Shown: piece after piece, positions 1-5,110 of the stretch
Numbering within the stretch: the first letter of the stretch is position 1
How the letters are laid out: each line of letters starts with the position of its first letter
Source: JADFNO01 sp965369945
Lineage (GTDB): Bacteria > Planctomycetota > Phycisphaerae > Phycisphaerales > SM1A02
Assembly (NCBI GenBank): GCA_965369945.1
Contig: CBDUST010000160.1
Span: forward strand, 1 to 9,899
Length of the DNA stretch: 9,899 nt
Direction: 5' to 3'
Program-made: the position numbers and the translations under genes
Notes under the pieces: model-generated
The model's input: the letters and a program-made list of their open reading frames with translations, nothing else
Database searches by the model: none
Told to the model about the DNA's origin: nothing

Positions 1-11
1 CCCTTAACCGA

Positions 12-75
12 GCTTAACTTTGCACGTTTGAGGCTTAACTTTGCTTACTGAAGCGAGTTTGAGGCCTAACTTTGC
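12..75. repeat. Short direct repeats GCTTAACTTTGC (three copies)
   Basis: GCTTAACTTTGC occurs at 12-23 and 33-44, and GCCTAACTTTGC at 64-75. The last two copies are preceded by GTTTGAG (26-32 and 57-63), giving a longer shared unit of about 19 nt. The array touches the left edge of the window and may continue beyond it. No gene is seen here. Confidence 0.7.
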
Positions 76-145
76 TCAATTTGGCTCTCGCAAATCGCAA
101 GCGGCAACTTTAGCGCGCGCCAGGAACGCCGTTTTTGAAGAGACG

Positions 146-468
146 GATTCAACACGGAGACACAGAGGGCGCAGAGGGGAAGGAACCACAGATGGACACG
201 GATGTGCACAGATGATCAGAAGGGGATTGAAACACGGAGGGTCACGGAGAGCCACGGAGATGAAGAACGTATTCCCAAGCCTCAAGCCTCAGGCCTCAAG
301 CCTTCTTGTAGGGATTCACCGCAGAGACACAGAGGACGCAGAGGGGAAGGAACCACAGATGGACACGGATGAACATAGATGGTTTAGCGGGGATTGAAAC
401 ACGGAGGGCCACGGAGAGGTACGGAGATAGAGAAAGAATGACCAAGCCTCAAGCCACAAGCCTCAAGT
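146..468. repeat. 167-nt tandem duplication of a modular intergenic repeat
   Basis: Two units, about 146-302 and 313-468, start 167 nt apart and carry the same modules in the same order: GATTCA, a CACAGAGG/GCAGAGGGGAAGG block, ACCACAGATGGACACGGATG, GGGGATTGAAACACGGAGGG, CACGGAGA, and a pyrimidine-rich CCTCAAGCC array (279-303 and 445-466). The units differ by scattered substitutions, so the duplication is not recent. The open frame running 41-397 is only read-through of these repeats (products such as RRHRGRR). I see no gene in 1-640. Confidence 0.8.
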
Positions 469-520
469 TGCTTGGAATCCGCCGAGTCGTAGATCCGCCG
501 TGGCGGGGCGGGCCTTCTTC

Positions 521-640
521 TGCCACAGATGAACACGGATGAGGGAGAGGCATCAGGGCATCAGGGCTCTAGTGTAAAGCCGCGACCAGTGGTCGCGGGG
601 AAGGAATAGGGACGAAGGCACGGAGGCACGGAGGGGGATG
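521..640. repeat. Further modular repeats (CACAGATGAACACGGATG, GCATCAGGG, CACGGAGG)
   Basis: CCACAGATGAACACGGATGA (522-541) is a third copy of the CACAGATG module. It is followed by GGCATCAGG/GCATCAGGG direct repeats (549-567) and AGGCACGGAGGCACGGAGG (616-634). The same GGCACGGAGGCA and GGCATCA modules recur at 5799-5831, so these are dispersed elements. The last module supplies the Shine-Dalgarno-like GGAGG in front of the small gene at 642. Confidence 0.7.
580..598. repeat. 19-bp palindrome CCGCGACCA-g-TGGTCGCGG
   Basis: Two perfect 9-nt arms are separated by one base. As RNA this would form a tight hairpin; as DNA it resembles a dyad binding site or a REP-like unit. It lies inside repeat DNA about 45 nt upstream of the small membrane-protein ORF, with no T-run on either side, so a classical terminator is unlikely. 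Confidence 0.6.
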
Positions 641-641
641 A

Positions 642-839
642 GTGATGGCGGTCGCTCAGGCGTTGGTCGCCGTGATCGCGCTGATCGCCGGGAAGCACCA
701 CAGCCCCGTTAGCTCCGTATCCGAGATCTTGCTCCTGAACGGGTTCTTCGCCGCGCTGTTTCTCGGCTCGGCCTGGCTGTTCCGCAAAGCTGCGCGAGAG
801 CGTACTCCCGTAGGCGCAGGGCCGGGATTCCGGGCGTGA
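642..839 (+). CDS. Putative small two-helix membrane protein
   Basis: This 65-aa ORF is not a family I recognise. It begins GTG-ATG, so the start may be 642 or 645; GGAGG at 630-634 fits either, slightly better the GTG (7-nt spacing). Residues 3-17 (AVAQALVAVIALIAG) and about 28-46 (ILLLNGFFAALFLGSAWLF) are hydrophobic and could span the membrane, with a short polar loop (KHHSPVSS) between them and a basic tail (RKAARER) that would favour a cytoplasmic C-terminus. Third codon positions are mostly G or C, as expected for a real gene in GC-rich DNA. A 12-bp hairpin lies 20 nt after the stop. It could also be a remnant of a larger membrane protein broken by the repeats upstream, or a chance ORF; it overlaps the opposite-strand frame 561-935, which I consider a shadow. 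Confidence 0.5.
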   Translation: MMAVAQALVAVIALIAGKHHSPVSSVSEILLLNGFFAALFLGSAWLFRKAARERTPVGAGPGFRA

Positions 840-859
840 GAGGGGGCGCGCGGGATGCA

Positions 860-888
860 GCGAGCCGGGCTGTGTCAGCCCGGTTCGC
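860..888 (+). terminator. Hairpin without U-tract downstream of the small membrane ORF
   Basis: GCGAGCCGGGCT (860-871) pairs with AGCCCGGTTCGC (877-888) around loop GTGTC: 12 bp with one G-U. It begins 20 nt after the stop at 839. No T-run follows, so termination is inferred from position and stability. The rest of 889-1024 shows no gene I can support. Confidence 0.5.
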
Positions 889-1024
889 GCTCGCATACGA
901 ATACCCGTCCATCGCGCCCCGTACCGACAATCCATTCCTCACGCCCACCGGGGCGGCACGCCCCGGCTCGCTTGCCCGCTACCCAGGCGTCAACTACCTA
1001 GGGGGCGCACACGGAGCGAGAAAG

Positions 1025-1059
1025 ACCCAGGGCGGACTTGAGCAGTCCGCTCCCTGGGT
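1025..1059 (-). terminator. Strong hairpin downstream of the 217-aa gene
   Basis: ACCCAGGG plus CGGACT (1025-1038) pairs with AGTCCG (1044-1049) and CCCTGGGT (1052-1059): 14 bp with a 2-nt bulge and a 5-nt loop. On the - strand it starts about 28 nt after the stop of the 217-aa gene and is followed by CTTTCTCGC, a weak pyrimidine tract. It is placed as that gene's terminator. Confidence 0.6.
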
Positions 1060-1087
1060 TGGTGATTGTTATTTCCGGGGGCGGGGG

Positions 1088-1741
1088 TTATGCTGCGGTT
1101 GGTCGTTGGGACGCTTTTAGGCTGCGTAGATCGATCACAGGCAGAAAGACCGGATCCTTGAAGATGATCCGGTCATAGTTCTCTTCCGCCTCGGCGGTAT
1201 CCTCCGCTTCGCAGTGTGCGAGCGCAACCTGCCAATCGATGTACGGCAGGAATTTTTCAACGTAACGAAGCAGCAATCGCGCCACGCCGGGCGTGACCTC
1301 CGCTTGCTTTTTCAGAACTTCGATGATGCCGCGCCCAAAGTCCTCAGCTGTTCGTTGATACAGAGGCGGCAAGGGCATCGACACGGTTGATTCCAGTGTT
1401 GCAATCAACGACCAATACGTGTGCAGCCAGGTTCCCACGAGAACGGAGAGCGATGTCGTATCGATTCGGCAGACATCGTAACACCCCGAGTACACCGCTT
1501 CGTCATTGACCAAATGCCTCGGCCAATCGTCCAACCTCGATGATCGAGCCGCGATCTCTACTCCCTCTCTTACTCCCTCTCCTCTCGGGAGAGGGTTGGG
1601 GTGAGGGTCTTCGTGAGGGTCTTGGTGAGGGTCTTCCCCGAACCTAACCCTTTGCCCTCTTGAGATTTGCTGTGATCTCCCATTCCCTGCTGACTGCTGA
1701 GAGCTGATCGCTGACTGCTGTCTTGTTCCTATACTGGCCAT
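1088..1741 (-). CDS. Unknown 217-aa protein, N-terminus containing in-frame repeat DNA
   Basis: I do not recognise the family. The start is well supported: a TAAGGAG Shine-Dalgarno lies 8 nt before the ATG at 1741. After MASIGTRQ, residues about 9-62 are encoded by dispersed repeats kept in frame: two CTGACTGCTG copies (QQSA twice), a three-fold 12-nt repeat giving (E/Q)DPH units, and a CCCTCTCC/GGAGAGGG element giving PNPLPRGEG. From about residue 63 the sequence looks like an ordinary globular, mainly helical protein: SRLDDWPRHLVNDEAVYSG, a stretch with C-x-x-x-C (CYDVC), a hydrophobic segment near LVGTWLHTYWSLIATLE, and an acidic region (EAEDTAEAEENYDR). No membrane helix or signal peptide is obvious. 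It lies downstream of a ribbon-helix-helix gene and behind a palindromic promoter, so it could be the effector (toxin-like) partner of that regulator; this is inference only. Confidence 0.65.
   Translation of the reverse strand: MASIGTRQQSAISSQQSAGNGRSQQISRGQRVRFGEDPHQDPHEDPHPNPLPRGEGVREGVEIAARSSRLDDWPRHLVNDEAVYSGCYDVCRIDTTSLSVLVGTWLHTYWSLIATLESTVSMPLPPLYQRTAEDFGRGIIEVLKKQAEVTPGVARLLLRYVEKFLPYIDWQVALAHCEAEDTAEAEENYDRIIFKDPVFLPVIDLRSLKASQRPTAA
1575..1635. repeat. CCCTCTCC hairpin element plus three 12-nt tandem repeats inside a gene
   Basis: CCCTCTCC (1575-1582) and GGAGAGGG (1588-1595) form an 8-bp stem of the same type as the intergenic element at 5863-5894. It is followed by GGTGAGGGTCTT, CGTGAGGGTCTT and GGTGAGGGTCTT (1600-1635). 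All lie inside the 217-aa reading frame without breaking it. Confidence 0.8.
1689..1720. repeat. Direct repeat GCTGACTGCTG (two copies) inside a gene
   Basis: GCTGACTGCTG occurs at 1689-1699 and 1710-1720, separated by AGAGCTGATC. On the coding (-) strand this reads CAGCAGTCAGC and yields repeated QQSA. It resembles modular intergenic repeats and sits directly after the first eight codons of the 217-aa gene. Confidence 0.65.
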
Positions 1742-1772
1742 TGGTCGGGCTCCTTATAAGAGTTCGATCCAC

Positions 1773-1801
1773 GCCCCCGGATGCACCAACATCGCGGGGG
1801 C
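1773..1801 (-). promoter_or_regulatory. 5'-leader hairpin of the 217-aa gene
   Basis: GCCCCCG plus GATG (1773-1783) pairs with CATC (1790-1793) and CGGGGGC (1795-1801): 11 bp with a single bulged G and the loop CACCAA. On the - strand it lies between the palindromic promoter (1811-1846) and the TAAGGAG ribosome site at 1750-1756. If transcription starts near 1811, the leader would open with this hairpin. It could act as an attenuator, an mRNA stabiliser, or a terminator for the upstream regulator gene; no T-run is present. Confidence 0.55.
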
Positions 1802-1810
1802 ACTTGCTTG

Positions 1811-1846
1811 ATTATGGTATATACCATAATTACTGGGGAGGTGCAA
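1811..1846 (-). promoter_or_regulatory. Promoter-like site overlapped by a perfect 20-bp palindrome
   Basis: ATTATGGTATATACCATAAT (1811-1830) is a perfect palindrome. Its central TATATA (1818-1823) lies exactly 17 bp from TTGCAC (1841-1846, - strand), an acceptable sigma70-like -10/-35 pair reading towards the 217-aa gene. Ribbon-helix-helix proteins bind two-fold symmetric sites, and such a gene ends 17 bp away at 1848, so this is a good candidate operator. Binding by that protein is inferred. Confidence 0.55.
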
Positions 1847-1847
1847 G

Positions 1848-2024
1848 CTATTTCTTTCGCTTTTTCAATCGTATGAGGTATTGATCGACCGCTTTTCGGA
1901 TAAGTTCCGCAACGGGAATACGTTGCGCCTTCGCAGCTTTTTGCCACGCAGCTTTTTCTTCCGCCGTTTGACGAATCAATGTCATCTCGCGTTTCGGATT
2001 CTCGGTCGGCGGACGCCCTCTCAT
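1848..2024 (-). CDS. Ribbon-helix-helix (CopG/Arc-like) small DNA-binding protein
   Basis: This is a 58-aa ORF. The sequence opens MRGRPPTENPKREMT; a short beta-like strand (MTLIRQT, residues 14-20) is followed by helix 1 (AEEKAAWQKAAKAQ, 21-34), a turn (RIP), helix 2 (VAELIRKAVDQYLIRL, 38-53) and a lysine-rich tail (KKRKK). Length and order match single-domain ribbon-helix-helix repressors and antitoxins, which bind DNA as dimers through the strand; the assignment rests on pattern, not on a search. No Shine-Dalgarno precedes the ATG at 2024. Instead TAGAAT (5 of 6 to the -10 consensus) ends 6 nt before it, so the message could be leaderless. Downstream come a perfect palindrome and the 217-aa gene, so it may regulate that gene, itself, or both. 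Confidence 0.7.
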   Translation of the reverse strand: MRGRPPTENPKREMTLIRQTAEEKAAWQKAAKAQRIPVAELIRKAVDQYLIRLKKRKK

Positions 2025-2066
2025 GCCCGCATTCTACGGGATGATCAGATCGGCCGGAACGGCACC

Positions 2067-2086
2067 GGCTGAGGATGGCCTCAGCC
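2067..2086. repeat. Hairpin GGCTGAGG-atgg-CCTCAGCC
   Basis: A perfect 8-bp stem with a 4-nt loop lies between the regulator start (2024) and the dispersed repeat at 2103. No T-run follows on either strand. It could end - strand transcripts arriving from the Fic operon before the regulator gene. Confidence 0.5.
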
Positions 2087-2102
2087 CCACCAACGCGCCG
2101 AT

Positions 2103-2147
2103 TCGAATAATTCATCCTGACACCTTGTCTGCCCCTTTTCTGCCCCC
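2103..2147 (-). repeat. Dispersed 'KVSG-stop' repeat, copy A (left inverted arm of the Fic cassette)
   Basis: On the + strand it reads TCGAAT, A, ATTCATCC, then TGACACCTTGTCTGCCC, followed by a second partial unit CCTTTTCTGCCCC. Positions 2103-2134 match 4819-4850 in inverted orientation at 31 of 32 bases. On the - strand the core reads as AAG GTG TCA GGA TGA (K V S G stop). Apart from copy C and the hairpin at 2067, I see nothing gene-like in 2025-2374. Confidence 0.8.
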
Positions 2148-2340
2148 GGGTCCGATCGCGATCCAGGTGGACATCTCTCCGGTTGCAGCCCCGATCGCGT
2201 CGAGACATGGCACCAGGTAAACCGGGATGCATCGCAGACGGTGCTGAGCGAGATGACCGGGCGGAACACGCGCCGGAGTGCATCGTGACGCCACGAGTTC
2301 AGTCAGAACCACGCATGAGGATACCCGCGCAGGGAGTCAA

Positions 2341-2370
2341 ACAAAGAATCCTGACACCTTTTCTGCCCCA
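2341..2370 (-). repeat. Dispersed 'KVSG-stop' repeat, copy C
   Basis: ATCCTGACACCTTTTCTGCC is the same core as copy A with the TTTTCTG variant, and lacks the ATTCA flank. On the - strand it begins 4 nt after the Fic stop codon (2375-2377). It has the same orientation as copy A, about 240 nt away. Confidence 0.75.
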
Positions 2371-2374
2371 TCTA

Positions 2375-3028
2375 TTATGCCGCAAGGCATTGCAACACGT
2401 ATTCTTCGAGAGGTTCAGAGTTCCCATCGCGATACTGTCGGATTAGGTCGACGTAGGGTGGATTGGGGGGACTCGGTTCGATGGGCCATTGCTCGGGCCA
2501 GTAGTTGTATCTACCGAGGATCGCCCAGATGCAGAATCTACCTGCGTGTCCGTTTCCGTCAGCGTATGGATGAATCGTGAGGAACGCGACGAAGAGCCGG
2601 CACGCGACTGCCACCGTATACGACAACTTCTCCTCGCGCGGTAGGCGGGTGTCCGGTATTTCATGACTCGCGTCAAGCCCAGCAAGACTAGAGGAGATGA
2701 TTCTGTCCAGCTCCTGCATCCACTGCCAAACGGTTTCCGCAGGGAAGCCGACCCTAGGATCACTCGCTATCCCAACCTGGAGGAATCTGAGGCAACGATA
2801 GCGTTCTCCACGATAATGCCCAGCATAATAGTCGTGTCGAGGTGGCGTGAGTTCGGAAAACAGATGCCTATGGACGGGTCGAGTGTCGCTCGCCAGGTCG
2901 CGATCGTCAATCTCTTTTCGGCGCAGCGCCGCAAGAAGGACCCTTGTTTGCCTCTCTAGAACTTCGTGGCGGTTCGGGTGAAGGCTGTAGTCGAAATTAG
3001 GACAGTCGCGCGGGTGCACCACCGTCAA
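2375..3028 (-). CDS. Fic-domain protein (putative nucleotidyl/NMP-transferase)
   Basis: Fic proteins typically transfer AMP or another nucleotide-derived group to a hydroxyl side chain of a target protein. This 217-aa protein carries the Fic signature at residues 153-164, HPYADGNGHAGR: the catalytic His, the acidic Asp157 and the GNG anion-binding loop are present, but the usual Arg after GNG is His161. Upstream, GHYRGERYRCLR (about 70-81) and FPAETVWQWMQELD (95-108) resemble the flap and helix regions of the fold. No (S/T)xxxE(G/N) inhibitory motif is visible here or in the two upstream proteins; SEPLEE (204-209) near the C-terminus is only a partial match. The start is TTG, overlapping the preceding stop by 4 nt (TTGA), which implies translational coupling. 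It is last in a three-gene operon. Target and substrate nucleotide are unknown; an effector or toxin role is inferred. Confidence 0.85.
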   Translation of the reverse strand: MTVVHPRDCPNFDYSLHPNRHEVLERQTRVLLAALRRKEIDDRDLASDTRPVHRHLFSELTPPRHDYYAGHYRGERYRCLRFLQVGIASDPRVGFPAETVWQWMQELDRIISSSLAGLDASHEIPDTRLPREEKLSYTVAVACRLFVAFLTIHPYADGNGHAGRFCIWAILGRYNYWPEQWPIEPSPPNPPYVDLIRQYRDGNSEPLEEYVLQCLAA

Positions 3029-3639
3029 TCCGTCGCGTCAGAGACGTCTTCTGCGAGCCGTCTAGCCCATTCTTCCAGGTCGAGACCTTCTTCTCTTTGC
3101 TGAAGCCTACTCGCGGCATTTCGTGCCAACATCTTCAGTTCGGCGGATCGTTGAAGGGGTCTGCCTTCTGCCATCTGCTCAACCATCTGATCCAACTCGC
3201 GTTCAGCTTCTTCCAGAAAACTCTCCGTTGGAACTTCCCGAAGGAAGATTGACCAGCCCAAAATCGTGGACTGATCTTCGGATAGAGCTTCAACTAGGGG
3301 CTCTTCTTCGCCGCTGGCCCCTTCTTCCCCTGTATCATCAGGAGTGAACGGATAGATAGATGCAGCGCGGTGCCCTCGGTGCGCGCTTATCTCGGCGATC
3401 TCAGGAACGCGTTCGATCATCGACGACAGGCCGTAAAATGACGGCTCGTTTTCCTGAACATTCTTCGACACAAAACCGTGGAGCAACGCCGCGAGGGTGT
3501 CTGAGCAACTAACATCATTGTAATGAAGGTAGTGATACTTGACCTCTCCCGGCGCTGGCTCCGTCTGCGTGATAGGGTAAAACTCCATGGACTGATGACC
3601 GGACTGCGTCAGCTTAGATTCAATAAGGATGTGGCTCAC
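3025..3639 (-). CDS. Unknown acidic protein, middle gene of the Fic operon
   Basis: This 204-aa protein is not one I recognise. The N-terminal part (about 1-100) looks like a compact mixed alpha/beta domain (EVKYHYLHYNDVSCSD, then LAALLHGFVSKN). An acidic, probably disordered linker follows (about 101-123, rich in E, D and G), then ILGWSIFLREVP and a long charged helical region (about 138-198) that could form a coiled coil and mediate protein contacts. There is no signal peptide or membrane segment. The start is GTG with a strong AGGAGG 6 nt upstream (3645-3653 region), and it overlaps the upstream stop by 4 nt (GTGA); its own stop overlaps the Fic start. Its position between a TIGR04255-like protein and a Fic enzyme suggests an adaptor or inhibitor, but no Fic-inhibitory motif (S/T)xxxE(G/N) is visible. 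Confidence 0.8.
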   Translation of the reverse strand: MSHILIESKLTQSGHQSMEFYPITQTEPAPGEVKYHYLHYNDVSCSDTLAALLHGFVSKNVQENEPSFYGLSSMIERVPEIAEISAHRGHRAASIYPFTPDDTGEEGASGEEEPLVEALSEDQSTILGWSIFLREVPTESFLEEAERELDQMVEQMAEGRPLQRSAELKMLARNAASRLQQREEGLDLEEWARRLAEDVSDATD

Positions 3640-4481
3640 TCACTTCCTCCTGCTTCGGGGTAATACAGTCCGAGTATGAAGTCTAACTCGGTCGTGGCAA
3701 GCTCAAAAAAGTTCTTGATCTCGTCAGCTGTGAAGTCCCGCGTTTCAGATTCCGGCACCAGGGAGTTAATATCTTGCTCGAAGACTATAATAGGTTTCGA
3801 TACGCCTTTCGCCGTTCTCATCCCTGTCTTGTTTCTCGCCCAAGAGTTGACTTTGAACGAGTTCCCCATCAGGAAAACTTTGTGGGCACTTAGTTCGAAC
3901 CCTTCCGGTCGATTAAGGGGCGCGGCTTCCCATCGTTCTTGGCAGAAGTGCCTAGCAAGGAAGAGGCCCGGCCTTTCTTGTTCGGCGAGGCGAGTGACTA
4001 GGGCTGAGAGTCGACCGATACGATCTCTTGTGAACCCTTGATACCGCAGAAGGAGCGAGCTTGCCCGCGAGAAGAAGGTCTCCAGTCCGATTCTTTCAGT
4101 CGTATCTTCCCTCAGCTGCCAATGAAGATTGATCCGCCCGGACGCGATCTCACACTTCCATTCGCGACTTTGGCTCTGAAGTGTCACGCGTGGAACTTCC
4201 CTTGGCAGAGCAGGAAGCGGCGGTATGGTTTGCGGCTCGTCGTCGAAGAGGTCGGCCCACTCCGGGTATAGGTCGCGTAGAAAACCTCTTGCAGAGAGCT
4301 CATAGTCCGGTGTGAATGCTGTCGCTTGGCACACGGCCAGCTCGAAGTCGGCGGTCGTTATACTGTTCACGCACATATCCTGAGATACGGTCTCATAGAA
4401 GGACTGTTCCGACAATGGTGCCAGTACAGGACTGACTACCGGTTCCGAACTAGGGGGAACAGGGCCATCCAGCCCACGCAA
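3636..4481 (-). CDS. TIGR04255-like protein of unknown function, first gene of the Fic operon
   Basis: The 281-aa product resembles the sporadically distributed TIGR04255 proteins in overall plan: a central strand with a Trp (SGRINLHWQL, 115-123), a following helical stretch (LETFFSRASSLLLRY), an RLSALV segment, then FEQDINSL (234-241) and a C-terminal helix (ADEIKNFFELATTELDFIL). Length fits that family. I cannot verify it by search, so the family call is moderate. Unusually, the N-terminus lacks the expected opening hydrophobic strand and begins with a Pro/Ser-rich stretch. The start is uncertain: TTG at 4481 has no Shine-Dalgarno, the frame stays open to 4505, and the first ATG is Met36 (4376). 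The gene may therefore have lost or exchanged its 5' end. A TTGACA hexamer lies upstream at 4592-4587 (-), but I see no good -10 beside it. Confidence 0.7.
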   Translation of the reverse strand: MRGLDGPVPPSSEPVVSPVLAPLSEQSFYETVSQDMCVNSITTADFELAVCQATAFTPDYELSARGFLRDLYPEWADLFDDEPQTIPPLPALPREVPRVTLQSQSREWKCEIASGRINLHWQLREDTTERIGLETFFSRASSLLLRYQGFTRDRIGRLSALVTRLAEQERPGLFLARHFCQERWEAAPLNRPEGFELSAHKVFLMGNSFKVNSWARNKTGMRTAKGVSKPIIVFEQDINSLVPESETRDFTADEIKNFFELATTELDFILGLYYPEAGGSE

Positions 4482-5110
4482 GCCTAGCAGTTTTCGAAAG
4501 CGCTGTCAGGAGGCTAGGCTCGACGAGGTCTATGCTCGGGACAAGCGCCCGCAGATGACAGTGTGTGACCGAGGCGTTTGTTTTTTTGTCAAGTCATGGC
4601 AGTATCAGAACTTGCGATGCCCTGTAGGAGGCCTACCGCCGCCCACGAACGAGTGAACCGCCCTCGGTATCCGGCCATCATACGCAATCCCAAAGCCAAA
4701 CGTTCGGCCATCGGATCGTAGGCGATTTGTGTCCACGTCGTAAGCGCCACCATGGCCGATCTCGATGCGATCGGGTCGGGTCGCGGAGGAATTCCCGGTG
4801 TGCATGGGCAGACAAGGTGGGCAGACAAGGTGTCAGGATGAATCATTCGAGTAGTGAGTTCCCGAGGCCGTCGGTGCCCCGATGGAATCGGGACGCAAAG
4901 CCGCAGGTGGGATTGGAAACGAAGCGGCGTCGAGCTTCATTGCTCGTCGAACGGAGTCTGTGTCCCGTTATCGCTGTTTCCGACCACCCCAAGCGAGTTC
5001 GGTGCGCTAGACCTTGCCATTGCCACGCGGTGGGGTAGGCTGATGTCCGTACACGGCAGCGCAATTGCTGTCAGTTCGATTAAATCAATGAAGATGAAAG
5101 GATGAGAACC
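4482..5110. other. 629-nt intergenic region with no convincing gene
   Basis: This stretch separates the Fic operon (-) from the DUF1579 gene (+). It holds a - strand TTGACA (4592-4587), copy B of the dispersed repeat (4806-4850), a CCCGAT-gga-ATCGGG hairpin (4876-4890) and the adjacent c-di-GMP-riboswitch-like core GGGACGCAAAGCC. Several overlapping frames of 60-100 codons exist on both strands (for example 4605-4805 - and 4854-5105 +), but none has a credible ribosome site or recognisable sequence. The + strand frame ending at 4841 (DLDAIG ... ADKVSG) resembles the - strand frame ending at 2112 (CLDAIG ... ADKVSG), so a longer decayed module may be shared. Confidence 0.6.
4806..4850 (+). repeat. 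Dispersed 'KVSG-stop' repeat, copy B (right inverted arm of the Fic cassette)
   Basis: It contains two tandem GGGCAGACAAGGT units, then GTCAGGATGAAT-C-ATTCGA. Positions 4819-4850 are the inverse complement of 2103-2134 with one mismatch. Both copies also carry a second GGGCAGA(A/C)AAGG unit on the inner side. Read on the + strand, the frame is K V S G stop, as in copies A and C. Confidence 0.8.

Noticed and set aside
41..397. 118-codon open frame on the + strand
   Set aside because: It runs through the CACGGAG/CACAGATG repeat modules, giving low-complexity RRHRGRR-type sequence, has no ribosome site and is not protein-like.
146..468. CRISPR array
   Set aside because: The repeats are composite, imperfect and contiguous, without regularly spaced unique spacers, and no cas genes are present.
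561..1120. Overlapping frames on both strands (561-935 -, 709-948 -, 836-1120 +)
   Set aside because: They cover hairpins and GC-rich DNA, lack ribosome sites, and are rich in Arg, Pro and Gly as expected for antisense or non-coding frames.
1729..2312. Long - strand frames across 1729-2312
   Set aside because: They overlap the 58-aa ribbon-helix-helix gene in another frame and read through the dispersed repeat; their composition (Arg, Ser, Gly, Cys) is typical of shadow frames.
4580..4587. Eight-T run as a + strand terminator
   Set aside because: No stable hairpin directly precedes it and no + strand gene ends upstream; on the - strand it is simply the A-run next to TTGACA.
4589..5105. Frames 4589-4846 -, 4605-4805 -, 4727-5038 +, 4843-5064 - and 4854-5105 +
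   Set aside because: All overlap each other with no dominant frame, no Shine-Dalgarno and no recognisable domain. They may contain remnants of an old gene near the repeat but cannot be called.
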